A stretch of DNA of 63,766 nt from an uncultured Alistipes sp. (GCA_900539755.1 UQDC01000014.1:1-63766); one strand, 5' to 3'; positions 27,520 to 37,973 are shown, counted from the stretch's first letter. Numbers and translations: made by a program. The notes: generated by a model not told the origin, from the letters alone.

Positions 27520-27733
27520 TGAATTTTCTATGAAATGATTGGATTTTTAGCTCTGTTACACATATTCTTGCTTGGCTGGTTGCCGAAGGTAAAGAGAATG
27601 TTAAATTTTGTGTGAGAATTTTCCGGAACCTATGCAATATCAGTTTTTTACCTATTTTTGCACCCGATAGATGAATCAATGCGACAATTTGACCAATATC
27701 AGGTCGTTATAAAGTTAAAAGAAGTATCTTGAC

Positions 27734-29497
27734 ATGTTTCATATATTCAAACAAAAGACCGGTCTCAGATTGTTTTGGCAGGGTGGGGCTGTGGCCTGTT
27801 TGCTGGTAGCAAGCGGATGCGTAGATCAACGGTATGATTTGACAGGTGATCTGGATTGGACAATCGGGGTTGGCGGACAGGAGTTGGCCATTCCGATTGG
27901 ACAGACCGAACGGATTACACTGGAAAAATTGATCGGTGCCAAAGATGATGAGTTGAAGGTGATGCCCGACGGTACATACGCTTTATATAAAGAAGATTCT
28001 TTGTATTTCGATGTTAAGGGAGTGGATCCGATTTCCGTTACGGTTGCACCGTGTGCTTTGGCTGACATACGCCCCAGCTTTTCAGAGAGTCAATTGGAGT
28101 TGATCAATCGGGTGATTGCCTCTGGCGGAACCATTCCGGTCTCGGAGCTCCCGGTGGTTCCGATCTCCAGTACAGGAACGATGACCAGCTCTGAGAAGAT
28201 ACCTTCAGAGGTAAAACAGATCGATCGTTTGACCTTTCGGAATGAGGTTCCGTTGCGACTCTCCTTTGCCATTTCAGGAACGGGTGGTGCAATCAGTCGG
28301 ATGCGTTTCGAGAATTTGAAACTGACCTTCCCTGATTATGTACAGTTGGCATCTGGTGGACATGAATTGATCGTCAATCAGGAGTTTGAGGTTGAAGAGG
28401 GAGCTGTAATCGATGCGGGTGTGGTTGCTTTGCATTTTGATCCGGCTCTGCAGACGGATGGAGCGATCCATCTGGAGGATGAGGTACGCATTGCAGGTAA
28501 TTTGCGAATTACGGGTTTGGGAACGGCGACAGGTGATTTTGGCCCCGTGGTACTGAAACCTTTGCTGACAATTGGGACCATGGAGGTACAGATTGTTGAG
28601 GGACGGATTGAACCCGATCTGCCTCAGGTCAGTGAATTGTTGTTGCTGGATGATATGCCCGAGTTCTTGCGTGAGGATGGAATCGTATTGGATGTGAATC
28701 CCTACATTGACTTAACGACCTCGAATCCATTGGGCGTTTCGATGGATTTGGCTGTAGGGTTGTTGCCGATAATAGATAATACGCCTAATGATGCAGGTCG
28801 CAGTGACATTCAATTCCAGATTCCGGGAACAGAGGTGTCGGGAACATCTCAGGTGGCTCATTTCCGGGTGGCAAGTGTTGAGACCGGATTACCCGAAGGT
28901 TATACGTTTGTAGAGGCCGAGAATTTGCCTGCCTTGGTAAGAACGATTCCCGATGCTGTTCAGATTGGGGTGGTTCCGTCTATGGTGCCCGATCGGCGTC
29001 AGGTGTTCGATTTGAGCATTCCCTCCTACCGGATGGATATGAAATATGCATTGTGTGTGCCCATGAGCTTCGGACCACAACTTTCGATCCTTTATCGGGA
29101 CACGGTAGATAATCTGTTGGAAGATATCGGAGACTTTGTGGACAAGGTGCACGAAGTGAAAGTGGAGGCGACCGTGGATAACACGGTGCCGATCGAATTG
29201 CAGGCTTCGGCAGTAGCTGTGGATCGGAATATGCAACCGTTGTCAGGCGTTGAGGTTTCAGCTCCGGGAGTGATCGCACCGGGAAAGGGCAACGAACCTG
29301 TGGTTTCCTCTTTTGATGTGGTAATTCGGGAGACCCAGGCCGGTGCTTTGGCCCAATTGGATGGATTGATCCTGGAGATTCGGGCTGGAAATACCGAAGA
29401 GACATCCGGTATTGCGGCTACACCTCAGCAATATGTGCAGGTCCGGATGACGTTGCGCGTGCCGGGCGGTTTGACGGCTGATTTGGATAATATTTGA
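27734..29497 (+). CDS. Large lipoprotein of unknown function
   Basis: 587-residue lipoprotein: positive N-terminus, hydrophobic stretch and lipobox LVASGC with C29. The mature protein is acidic and beta-rich, with many alternating strands and no recognised domain. The next gene begins 39 bases after the stop and encodes a DUF5723 outer-membrane protein, so the two are probably an envelope pair. A TATTTTTG element at 27653-27660 may be its promoter. Function unknown. Confidence 0.75.
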   Translation: MFHIFKQKTGLRLFWQGGAVACLLVASGCVDQRYDLTGDLDWTIGVGGQELAIPIGQTERITLEKLIGAKDDELKVMPDGTYALYKEDSLYFDVKGVDPISVTVAPCALADIRPSFSESQLELINRVIASGGTIPVSELPVVPISSTGTMTSSEKIPSEVKQIDRLTFRNEVPLRLSFAISGTGGAISRMRFENLKLTFPDYVQLASGGHELIVNQEFEVEEGAVIDAGVVALHFDPALQTDGAIHLEDEVRIAGNLRITGLGTATGDFGPVVLKPLLTIGTMEVQIVEGRIEPDLPQVSELLLLDDMPEFLREDGIVLDVNPYIDLTTSNPLGVSMDLAVGLLPIIDNTPNDAGRSDIQFQIPGTEVSGTSQVAHFRVASVETGLPEGYTFVEAENLPALVRTIPDAVQIGVVPSMVPDRRQVFDLSIPSYRMDMKYALCVPMSFGPQLSILYRDTVDNLLEDIGDFVDKVHEVKVEATVDNTVPIELQASAVAVDRNMQPLSGVEVSAPGVIAPGKGNEPVVSSFDVVIRETQAGALAQLDGLILEIRAGNTEETSGIAATPQQYVQVRMTLRVPGGLTADLDNI

Positions 29498-29535
29498 TTG
29501 GAAGAATAGGAATGATTACGATACATAGAGTAAAT

Positions 29536-30963
29536 ATGCAAAAAAGATCGGGTTTGTGGAGAGGTTGTTTAGCGGCGATTGCGTTGCTCTCAGTTTCGGG
29601 TTCAGCTGTGGCTCAAACTTTGAGTAACTCCTATTTTTTGGAGAGTATGCCGATGCGGCACCGACTCAACCCTGCATTGGTCAGTACGCGGGGATATGTC
29701 TCTTTTCCGGGGTTGGGCAATATCAGTGTGGGAACGCAGTCGAATCTTTCGATGACCACGCTGTTTTATCCGACCTCCAAAGGAGGATTGACCACCTTTA
29801 TGAACCCCGATATTGCGGCAGACGCTTTTCTGAACCGGATCAAAAATCGGAATCAGATCAATGCTGATGTGAATGTGACGTTGCTTTCATCCGGATTTTA
29901 TGCCTGGAACGGTTTTAATACGATTGATATTTCGGTGCGTTCAACCAGTGAGGTGAATCTGCCAGGCAGCCTGTTCAAGTTTATGAAATTGGGGATGGAT
30001 AATCCGGCAGGCAATGTGTATCAACTGCGTGACCTTTCTGTTCAGACTGACAATTATGTGGAGATTGGGTTGGGACATGCCCATCCGGTGAACGATAGAT
30101 TGGTGCTGGGAGGTAAGTTCAAGGTACTTTTGGGGGCAGGAAGTGTTCGTACCCATATCGATCAAATGCGAGTGGAGATGTCGCAGGATCGTTGGGTGGT
30201 GGATGCTCAGGGCTATGCCGATGTGTCGGTGGCCGGTGCCTCGTTTGAACAAAAAAACGGAGGGGAAATCAATGGCTTAAATTATGCCTCTCCCGGTGTG
30301 GCTGGATGGGGATTGGCCATCGACTTGGGAATGAGTTATGAATTGGTCGAAGATCATCTGACCCTTTCGGCGGCTTTAACTGATTTAGGTTTTCTCGCTT
30401 GGTCACAAAATTTGCGGGGAACCTTGCAGAATGATCCCTATTATTTCGATGGATTCGACAATATCGTAGTGGATGATCCGGATAATCCCTCTTCATTCAA
30501 AGAGCAGTGGAACGGACTCAAGGATGATTTGCAGGACCTGTTCCGCCTTTATGATACACCAGCGCCGGGCAATCTGATGAGAATGCTGCACCCGACGGTT
30601 CGTGTCGGTTTGGAGTATGTCATTCTCAACCGCAAAATATCGTTCGGATTGCTCTCTACAACACGGTTTTATCAGCCGGGAGTCTGGACCGAAGGAATGT
30701 TGACAACCAATTTCCGTCCTTGCCGTTGGTTTAATGTGACCTTTTCGGGTTCTGCGACCAATTACGGTTTGGGTTGGGGATGGTTGTTGAATTTCTGTCC
30801 CAAAGGTGTTAATCTTTTCTTGGGATCGGACTATATGATCACCCGGGTGACTCCGCAGTGGATTCCAATCGGCAAGGCTTCGGCCAGTTTCTGCATGGGC
30901 CTCAATATTCCGATCGGCCGACGTCATGTGGATTTCGAACCGGAGTACCGCTATTATCATTAA
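29536..30963 (+). CDS. DUF5723 family outer-membrane protein
   Basis: 475 residues from ATG 29536, which starts a standard signal peptide (MQKRSGLWRG...GSAVAQ). Earlier starts are possible (ATG 29512, TTG 29494), the last overlapping the upstream stop. After the signal peptide comes SNSYFLESMPMRHRLNPAL, then repeated amphipathic strands with aromatic ends, as in DUF5723 barrels of Bacteroidota. It ends with an aromatic C-terminus (FEPEYRYYH). Function unknown; probably acts with the preceding lipoprotein. Confidence 0.8.
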   Translation: MQKRSGLWRGCLAAIALLSVSGSAVAQTLSNSYFLESMPMRHRLNPALVSTRGYVSFPGLGNISVGTQSNLSMTTLFYPTSKGGLTTFMNPDIAADAFLNRIKNRNQINADVNVTLLSSGFYAWNGFNTIDISVRSTSEVNLPGSLFKFMKLGMDNPAGNVYQLRDLSVQTDNYVEIGLGHAHPVNDRLVLGGKFKVLLGAGSVRTHIDQMRVEMSQDRWVVDAQGYADVSVAGASFEQKNGGEINGLNYASPGVAGWGLAIDLGMSYELVEDHLTLSAALTDLGFLAWSQNLRGTLQNDPYYFDGFDNIVVDDPDNPSSFKEQWNGLKDDLQDLFRLYDTPAPGNLMRMLHPTVRVGLEYVILNRKISFGLLSTTRFYQPGVWTEGMLTTNFRPCRWFNVTFSGSATNYGLGWGWLLNFCPKGVNLFLGSDYMITRVTPQWIPIGKASASFCMGLNIPIGRRHVDFEPEYRYYH

Positions 30964-30997
30964 TGATTCGGATTTGTGCCACATTAGAGACCTATTC

Positions 30998-31037
30998 AAT
31001 AAAAATCCCGAAGAGATCACTCTTCGGGATTTTTATT
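30998..31037 (+). terminator. Strong terminator
   Basis: AATAAAAATCCCGAAGAG and CTCTTCGGGATTTTTATT form a perfect 18-bp stem with a 4-base loop, 34 bases after the DUF5723 stop. Confidence 0.9.
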
Positions 31038-31754
31038 GATGATACATGAGAAACGTTTTGAACGTATGGAATTACCTTGATTGTCAGGATTACTTGTTCC
31101 CTCTGCCTTTGGTGAGATAGTTTTATCTGCTTTAGGACGATTGGGACAATATTTGGAGGTATTAAGGCCTGTATTGAGTTTGCCAGAGATACTTATGGAT
31201 TGTTTGACCTGTGTGATATCACTATTTTTATGGGGTATAAATACTGTGTAAAGAGAGATAAAGCAGAGGCGTTGTTCTATACTGTATATCGCCGTTCTTG
31301 ACTCTGTCTCTGTCTCTGGTCCTCTTCCTCTTCCTCTCGAGTGAAGCTAATCTTGTCTTTGCCGATGTGCGTGTTTCAGGTCTGTATTCTTATTTCGATT
31401 CGGAGATGGGATGTGGTCTTCACTTCCCTGATCTCTATGTCGATTTAATCAGCTCTGAATCTTACAACCTCATTCAATCCGGTTCATGGTGTCATCGCTG
31501 TCTGGATTCGGGGGAGGGAAGCGTGTCTGTTTCCATATCCAAATTCATAGATGTCCTTTTTAAGTTAAGATTTCTTCTGTCTTCTTGTCCCGTTTCCCTT
31601 CCCCCCCTTTCCCGTCTCTTTTGCAGCAGTGATGAAACGAGATGTAGAGTTAAATAAAAACTCTCAACGGTTTGTTGGTGTGCATAACCTGTTCCTGGCC
31701 GTACCTATCGAGTGGAGGCAAAGGGAATGCCTTTGCACACAAGGGAGTATCGGT
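31038..31754. other. Long gene-free region
   Basis: About 700 bases between converging genes. Bases 31303-31340 are a CT-rich microsatellite-like stretch (TCTCTG and CTCTTC units). A 119-codon open frame on the plus strand (31298-31657) begins inside it and has no protein-like features. A small hairpin GCAAAGG/CCTTTGC (31718-31736) follows the cstA stop. Confidence 0.45.
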
Positions 31755-33188
31755 TTATTGGGCTATCAGGTTCTTCTGACGATGAAAGGCGTAACGTAAA
31801 AAGAGAATCGTGACGGCAACCGTAATGACACTGGCGATGGCAAATCCGCTCCAATAAGGCATCAACAATCCTTCGGGTGCGATTAGGATATAGAGCGAGA
31901 CAACAAGCGTCATGAAAATTGCCGGCAACAGGGCAATCCAATAGTTTTTACGGTTTACGATTAAATAAGAGGTTATGGTCCATAGCGTAACGGCAGCCAA
32001 CATTTGATTGATCCAGGCAAAATATTGCCAAATCACTCCGAAATTCATCATGGTGATAGCAAAACCGACTACAAAAAGCGGAATACTGATATAGAGTCTT
32101 TTGCGGATAGATCGCTGTTCGACATGCAGGAAATCGGCAGCAATCAGTCGGGCACTACGGAATGCAGAGTCTCCGCTGGTGATTGGAGCAACCACCACGC
32201 CGAGCAGTGCCAAAATGGCTCCCACCTTGCCTAATGTGGTGCGGGTAATTTCGTTGACCGCCCAAGCTGCGTTGTTACCGTGTGCGGCGAGGGTGATGTT
32301 GAGTTCAGTCGGTCCTCCCCAGAAGGCCATACCGACAGCTGCCCAGATCAGGGCGATCAGCGATTCGGCGATCATGGCTCCGAAAAAGACCGGTTTGCCC
32401 TGTTTCTCATTGGTCAGGCAGCGGGCCATAAGAGGGGATTGAGTGGCATGGAAACCGGAGATGGCTCCGCAGGCGATGGTGATGAACAGCGTAGGAAAGA
32501 TGGGAAATTCGGCTGCATCGCTTTTGAAATTACGCCAGTTATCGGCACTCAATTCCGGGATGGCATAGTCTCCAAAGATCAGGACATAGAGAATTCCCAG
32601 CGCCATAAAGAAGAGAGCTGCACCGAAGATTGGGTAGATACGTCCGATAATTTTGTCGATCGGCAGCAGGGTCGCCAAGATGTAATATATCAGGATGATC
32701 CAGACCCAAATGGATTGACTCCACGAGGTCATGCCTTCGAGAATACCAGCCGGACCGACCAAAAATACTGCGCCTACCAATACCATTAGCAGTAGGGTGA
32801 TGCCTCGCATCGACTGTTTCATGACATTTCCCAAATAGTGGCCAACCAATTCGGGTAGACTTTGTCCCTCTTTTTTCATCGAGATCATTCCTGAAACGTA
32901 GTCGTGCAGGCCTCCGATCAAAATACCTCCAAAGGTAATCCATAAAAAGGCTACAGGACCGTACATGGCTCCTAAAAGAGCTCCGAAAATGGGACCTAAT
33001 CCGGCGATATTCAGCAGTTGGATCAGAAAGGTTTTCCATTGGGGCAATGGCAGGTAGTCCACGCCATCGTAGTGTGTTTTGGCAGGAGTGGGGCGATTAG
33101 GGTCGACACCGATAACCCGTTCGAGGTATTTCCCATAGAGGAAATAGGCGACGATCAACAGAATGAAACAGATCGAAAAGGTAATCAT
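31755..33188 (-). CDS. cstA: Carbon starvation protein CstA (peptide/pyruvate transporter family)
   Basis: 477-residue inner-membrane protein with 12 or more hydrophobic segments. The family start YGKYLERVIGVDPNRPTPA and the block GLGPIFGALLGAMYGPVAFLWITFGGILIGGLHDY are visible. It is the short form (about 480 residues) common in Bacteroidota. CstA proteins take up peptides or pyruvate during carbon limitation. An NSS transporter gene lies 119 bases upstream on the same strand. Confidence 0.93.
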   Translation of the reverse strand: MITFSICFILLIVAYFLYGKYLERVIGVDPNRPTPAKTHYDGVDYLPLPQWKTFLIQLLNIAGLGPIFGALLGAMYGPVAFLWITFGGILIGGLHDYVSGMISMKKEGQSLPELVGHYLGNVMKQSMRGITLLLMVLVGAVFLVGPAGILEGMTSWSQSIWVWIILIYYILATLLPIDKIIGRIYPIFGAALFFMALGILYVLIFGDYAIPELSADNWRNFKSDAAEFPIFPTLFITIACGAISGFHATQSPLMARCLTNEKQGKPVFFGAMIAESLIALIWAAVGMAFWGGPTELNITLAAHGNNAAWAVNEITRTTLGKVGAILALLGVVVAPITSGDSAFRSARLIAADFLHVEQRSIRKRLYISIPLFVVGFAITMMNFGVIWQYFAWINQMLAAVTLWTITSYLIVNRKNYWIALLPAIFMTLVVSLYILIAPEGLLMPYWSGFAIASVITVAVTILFLRYAFHRQKNLIAQ

Positions 33189-33307
33189 GGTGGTGGTTTA
33201 TTTCGAAAATTTTATTGGAAAATTTATTGGAAGCGAATGAATTGAATAGTCAAAAGTTATTGGAATATGTTGAGGCTGGAATGACGAGTTTGACCGACCA
33301 CAAAAGT

Positions 33308-34651
33308 TTATAGCAAACCAATTTGGGTCAGGAAGAGTAGGGCAATGACTACCGGTACGACGAATTTGATCAGCAGTCGGATGACGGGATAACTCCACCG
33401 ATTGGTAGTCAGGTGGTTGGTTAGTTCATCCCGTAGCTTTTGAGGCGAGAAGAACCAGCCGGTAAAGATGACGATCAACAGTCCGCCCAGCGGCATCAAA
33501 ATATTGGAGCTGAGGTGATCACAGGCGTCGAACAGGTTGGTGTTACCGATCAGCAGGGTTGAACCTGAGCGTTGGGAAAGCGCGCAAAACGAGCCAGTGC
33601 AGAGAATGGTGATCAGGACACCGATAACGGCTTTGGGACGGCTGATGTGCAGCTCTTCAGTCAAGTAAGCGGCGATCACTTCGAACATGGAAATGGAAGA
33701 GGTAATTGCTGCCAAAAACAGCAGCGTGAAAAATGCGATAGCGATGTAATATCCACCGGGCATTTGGGCGAAGATGTTGGGCAAGGTCAGGAAGACCAGT
33801 TCTGGCCCTGATGTTGGACTGATACCGAATGAAAAGACAGCTGGAAATATGGCAATGCCCGACAGAATGGCGACGGTTACATCAGATATGGCGACAAAGC
33901 CACCGATTCGGGGTAGGTTTTCATCTTTGCGGATGTAAGAACCGTAGGTAAGCATACACCCCAGTCCGAGACTCATCGAGAAGAAGGATTGTCCCATTGC
34001 TTGAAGCAGCGTCCCGGCTGTGATTTTGCTGAAATCGGGACGTAACAGGAACGTGACTCCTTCACGGGCTCCGGGAAGCATCAGCGAGTTGACGGCCAGC
34101 GTTGCCAACAGCAAAATAAAGAGCGGCATGAAGATTTTGGTAAACCGTTCGATACCCTTTTCGATGCCGGACCATACGATAAAGGCAGTGGCGAACATGA
34201 AGATTCCCATCCACAGAATTGGGCGCCAGCCACTGTCGATGAAGGTGTTGAAGTTGGTTTGGATTTCTGCGGCTGTTTTGCCGGCGAATTCGTTGCCGAT
34301 GGATTCTTTGATAAATTCGAGAGCCCAACCGGCAATGACGCAATAGAACGAGAGCAGAACAAAGGCACAGAAGATACCCATGTACCCTACATATTTCCAA
34401 GGGGTTCCCGGTGCCAGTTTTTGAAAGGCCCGTTTGGTATTACATTGGGTGCTGCGGCCAAGGCTGAATTCCGAGAGCATCAATGGAATGGAGATCAGGC
34501 AGCTGCAGGCTATGTAAATCAGGATAAAAGCAGCTCCGCCATTTTCGCCCGCTACGTAAGGGAAACGCCATATATTTCCCAGTCCGATGACCGATCCGCT
34601 TACGGCGGCAATAACTCCGAAACGACTGGTAAATGAACCCCGGTTATTCAT
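33308..34651 (-). CDS. Neurotransmitter:sodium symporter family transporter
   Basis: 447-residue LeuT-fold transporter. TM1 carries GVIAAVSGSVIGLGNIWRFPYVAGENGGAAF, with the unwound sodium/substrate site. About 11-12 membrane segments are visible, as in bacterial amino-acid NSS members. The substrate cannot be assigned. It is followed by cstA on the same strand and diverges from the U32 peptidase gene. Confidence 0.92.
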   Translation of the reverse strand: MNNRGSFTSRFGVIAAVSGSVIGLGNIWRFPYVAGENGGAAFILIYIACSCLISIPLMLSEFSLGRSTQCNTKRAFQKLAPGTPWKYVGYMGIFCAFVLLSFYCVIAGWALEFIKESIGNEFAGKTAAEIQTNFNTFIDSGWRPILWMGIFMFATAFIVWSGIEKGIERFTKIFMPLFILLLATLAVNSLMLPGAREGVTFLLRPDFSKITAGTLLQAMGQSFFSMSLGLGCMLTYGSYIRKDENLPRIGGFVAISDVTVAILSGIAIFPAVFSFGISPTSGPELVFLTLPNIFAQMPGGYYIAIAFFTLLFLAAITSSISMFEVIAAYLTEELHISRPKAVIGVLITILCTGSFCALSQRSGSTLLIGNTNLFDACDHLSSNILMPLGGLLIVIFTGWFFSPQKLRDELTNHLTTNRWSYPVIRLLIKFVVPVVIALLFLTQIGLL

Positions 34652-34785
34652 CTGTTTTATTGGATGCTACCCCACACTCCTTGAGTGGAAGTGTAAGTTG
34701 TATTTATCTTGTTAATTTTGTTGCAGGAGGATTGGGAATAGCAGGTGAAAAACATGATTTTTTCGCTTTTCTCTCCCTTTCTCTA

Positions 34786-34793
34786 TATCTTTG
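34786..34793 (+). promoter_or_regulatory. -7 element of the U32 peptidase gene
   Basis: TATCTTTG matches TAnnTTTG. It puts the transcript start near 34800, so ATG 34854 is the sensible start and the in-frame codons from 34791 are not. Confidence 0.6.
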
Positions 34794-34853
34794 CCGATAT
34801 TTGGAACACAAATATACCAAAATCTTCCATATAGCTGTCTGAATCTTTGGGAA

Positions 34854-37004
34854 ATGTCTGCTCCTCAGCCTCGTTTTCTTGAACTGTTGGCCCCGGCGAA
34901 AAATTTCGAATCGGGACGTGCAGCTTTGCTGTGCGGTGCCGATGCGTTGTATGTGGGGGCACCCAAATTTGGAGCGCGGGCAGCGGCCGGAGTGTCTGTC
35001 GAAGAGATCGGACGCTTGTGTGAGTTGGCTCATCGGTTCGGGGCGCGGGTGTTCGTTACCATGAATACGCTGCTGTACGAACAGGAGCTGGTTGAGGCGG
35101 AACGGATGGCTACCCGGATGTGGCAGATCGGGGCCGATGCTCTGATTGTGCAGGATATGGCCTTTTTGCGGATGGGGTTGCCTCCGATCGATCTGCATGC
35201 CTCTACGCAAATGTGCACCACCACCCCTGAACAGGTGCGTTTCTTGGCCGATGTCGGGTTTTCGCGTGTGGTGTTAGAGCGGGCTTTGACCCTACAGGAG
35301 ATTGAGAAGCTCTCTCAGGCAGCGGATGTAGAGATCGAAGCCTTTATTCATGGGGCACTTTGTGTTTCATACAGTGGCCGGTGTTATATGAGCCGGACGA
35401 TGAGTGCCCGCAGCGGCAATCGGGGAGACTGTTCACAGGCTTGTCGCCTGCCTTATGACCTGCTCGATGAACGGATGCAGCCGTTGGTACGGAACCGTCA
35501 TCTACTTTCGTTGCAGGATATGAATGCCACCGAACGTTTGGAGGCGATGATCGATGCCGGCGTGACCTCTTTCAAAATCGAGGGCCGTCTCAAGGATGAG
35601 AATTATGTCCGCAATGTGGTCGGGTGGTATCGTCGCCGAATGGATGAGATCATTGCCCGGCGTCCAGATTTGTGCCGGGCCAGCGAAGGGATTTCGACCT
35701 TTGAATTCGCACCCAATCCGGCTAAAAGTTTCTCGCGGGGTGGCATCTCCTATTTTTTGGATGGAGCACGCCGAGGGGTAGCCTCATTTGATACCCCGAA
35801 GGCCTTTGGAGAACCGTTGGGGCAAGTGGGAGCGGTACGTCGGGATAGTTTTCAGCTACAGCGTGTGGCCGGGCAAGGAGTCCAATTGAACGCTGGAGAC
35901 GGGCTCTGTTTTGTGACGGCAGCGGGAGAATCCTCCGGGACCAACGTTAACCGGATTGAAGAGGATTGGATCTGGCCCAACCGCATGGAGGGGATCCGGC
36001 CGGGTGTAGAGCTCTATCGCAATTACGATCACCGTTATGTGACGGCTTTGAGTCGAAGCCGTTTGCGTCGGACGGTGCCGGTGACCGCTTCGGTTCGGGT
36101 GACCGCCTCGGAGATGGAGTTGACCCTTTCGGATGGTACGTTGCAAGTTATTGTCTCTCGACTCGGAGATTTCGAGTTGGCTCAACAGCCCGATCGAGCA
36201 TTGGCTACCATACGCACCCAACTCTCCAAAACGGGGGAGACAATTTTCGATCTGACCGATGTGAAGTTTTCGGATGATGAGGTTCGTTTTGTGCCGGTTT
36301 CGGTGTTGAATGAACTGCGTCGAGAGGCATTCCAGCAGCTCGATACCGAACGGTTGGAGCATTACTGTCGTCGGCAACGGCTGCCTGAAGATTCGAATGT
36401 ACGTTTCCCGAAGTTGGTTTTGGGAGGCGACGAGAATGTGGTCAATTCGTTGGCGGAGCGTTTTTATCGGGATCATGGAGTGACCCGTATCGAGCCGGGT
36501 TATGATCTGCGGTCTGACCTAAAGGGGGTGGATGTGATGCGCATGCGTTATTGTATCCGCCGAGAATTGGGAATGTGCCTGCGAGACAAACCTGATTATA
36601 CGGGGAAACTCTATTTGCGGCACGGAACCTTTTTGTACGAATTGCGTTTTGATTGTGCACGGTGCATGATGACGGTCCACTATTGTGGTTCAACTCCTGC
36701 GTCCACAACGTTGCAGCAGAACTCTGAGGCCTATCGACGCAACGGGGAGCATTCAGGGGCGCTTACTAATCGTCCGGGTCAACAAAATGGTCGGCAGAGA
36801 GGGGCGCGTGGTGCAACGGCAGAGAGAACTGTTGACAGATCGATAAAAAGAGGAGCAGATTTCCGCAAGGCTGCTGAGCAGGTTGGGCATAGGGCTGATT
36901 TTGGTGTTGAGGCAGCACGTACCCGTGTGACCTCGGCCCGTCAGGACACGACGCAAAATCGTCGGCAACAGGGGTATCCTTCTTTCAAAACAAAAAAACG
37001 ATAA
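34854..37004 (+). CDS. Peptidase U32 family protein with disordered tail
   Basis: 716-residue U32 protein of the large collagenase-like form. The N-terminal TIM-barrel starts LELLAPAKNFESGRAAL, and the family signature is EAFIHGALCVSYSGRCYMS followed by RSGNRGDCSQACRLPY. A middle DUF3656-like region (about 330-520) and a C-terminal Cys pair (DCARC) follow. U32 members include collagenase-like peptidases and tRNA or rRNA hydroxylation factors (TrhP, RlhA), so the activity may be RNA modification. Residues 613-716 form a Gln/Arg/Thr-rich basic tail unlike the family. Start chosen from the promoter position. Confidence 0.88.
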   Translation: MSAPQPRFLELLAPAKNFESGRAALLCGADALYVGAPKFGARAAAGVSVEEIGRLCELAHRFGARVFVTMNTLLYEQELVEAERMATRMWQIGADALIVQDMAFLRMGLPPIDLHASTQMCTTTPEQVRFLADVGFSRVVLERALTLQEIEKLSQAADVEIEAFIHGALCVSYSGRCYMSRTMSARSGNRGDCSQACRLPYDLLDERMQPLVRNRHLLSLQDMNATERLEAMIDAGVTSFKIEGRLKDENYVRNVVGWYRRRMDEIIARRPDLCRASEGISTFEFAPNPAKSFSRGGISYFLDGARRGVASFDTPKAFGEPLGQVGAVRRDSFQLQRVAGQGVQLNAGDGLCFVTAAGESSGTNVNRIEEDWIWPNRMEGIRPGVELYRNYDHRYVTALSRSRLRRTVPVTASVRVTASEMELTLSDGTLQVIVSRLGDFELAQQPDRALATIRTQLSKTGETIFDLTDVKFSDDEVRFVPVSVLNELRREAFQQLDTERLEHYCRRQRLPEDSNVRFPKLVLGGDENVVNSLAERFYRDHGVTRIEPGYDLRSDLKGVDVMRMRYCIRRELGMCLRDKPDYTGKLYLRHGTFLYELRFDCARCMMTVHYCGSTPASTTLQQNSEAYRRNGEHSGALTNRPGQQNGRQRGARGATAERTVDRSIKRGADFRKAAEQVGHRADFGVEAARTRVTSARQDTTQNRRQQGYPSFKTKKR

Positions 37005-37013
37005 AAATCAATC

Positions 37014-37973
37014 ATGATGATAACTCCCGGATTAATGACACCCGAAGGGTGGAGCGATTACGAATTGGTCGATTGTGGAGGCTTCGAGAAGTTGGAGCGT
37101 TTTGGTCGTTATTTGGTGGCACGTCCCGAGCCGCAAGCGGTATGGGATAAGTCTTTGGGAGACCGGGAGTGGTTGCGTCGGGCCGATGCCTATTTTCGGC
37201 GTGATCCCCGAGGATCGGAACGAAGCGGCGATCGGGGAGAGTGGACGTTACGGCCGGGAATGCCCCAGCAGTGGTGGATTGGTTATCGGATCGGATCGTC
37301 GGAATTGAAACTGCGGTTGGGGCTCACCTCATTCAAACATGTGGGCGTTTTCCCTGAGCAGGCGGCCAACTGGGTTTTTATTGATGAGCAGGTAAGGCGG
37401 ATTGCTCGTTTGGTGAGCCGACAGGATCGTACAGCAGATATTGCCAACCAGACTACCGCTGCGAGTGGGGTGCAGGTGTTGAATCTGTTTGCCTATACAG
37501 GAGGTGCGACGTTGGCTGCAAGGGCGGCAGGGGCTGCAGTGACTCATGTCGATTCGGTCAAACCGGTGGTTACCTGGGCCCGCGAGAATATGGAGGCTTC
37601 GGGGCTGGATGGCGTGCGTTGGATTGTGGACGATGCGTTGAAGTTTGCCCGCCGGGAGGTGAAACGTGGAAGAAAATATCACGGAATCATTCTCGATCCA
37701 CCAGCTTACGGTCGAGGACCTGAGGGTGAAAAGTGGATTTTGGAGGAGAATATCAACGAATTGTTGCATCTGTGTGGTGAGTTGTTGGAGTCCCGCCACT
37801 CTTTTTTGGTGTTGAATCTCTATTCGATGGGGCTGTCTGCCCTTTTGGCTCGTACAGCGGTCCGGCAGTGTGTCGGCGAGATGTCGGGCGAACAGTTCGG
37901 GGAGCTCTATTTCAACGATTCGTTTGGGAAGGCTCTGCCGTTAGGGGTCTATTACCGTTGCTGGCGGGAGTAG
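37014..37973 (+). CDS. Class I SAM-dependent methyltransferase, RlmK-like
   Basis: 319-residue methyltransferase. SAM loop LNLFAYTGGATLAARAAGA, acidic D in THVDSVK, catalytic-region ILDPPAYGRGP. The place of the catalytic Cys of RlmI-type enzymes is NLYS here, so it is closer to RlmK-type guanine-N7 rRNA methyltransferases. The gene starts 10 bases after the U32 gene and is surely cotranscribed. Given that some U32 proteins modify RNA, the pair may both act on RNA (inference). Confidence 0.85.
   Translation: MMITPGLMTPEGWSDYELVDCGGFEKLERFGRYLVARPEPQAVWDKSLGDREWLRRADAYFRRDPRGSERSGDRGEWTLRPGMPQQWWIGYRIGSSELKLRLGLTSFKHVGVFPEQAANWVFIDEQVRRIARLVSRQDRTADIANQTTAASGVQVLNLFAYTGGATLAARAAGAAVTHVDSVKPVVTWARENMEASGLDGVRWIVDDALKFARREVKRGRKYHGIILDPPAYGRGPEGEKWILEENINELLHLCGELLESRHSFLVLNLYSMGLSALLARTAVRQCVGEMSGEQFGELYFNDSFGKALPLGVYYRCWRE

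Noticed and set aside
31298..31657. 119-codon frame starting in CT-rich sequence
   Set aside because: The hydrophobic start comes from the TCTCTG repeats; the rest is Ser/Cys/Leu-rich with no domain, promoter or neighbour support.
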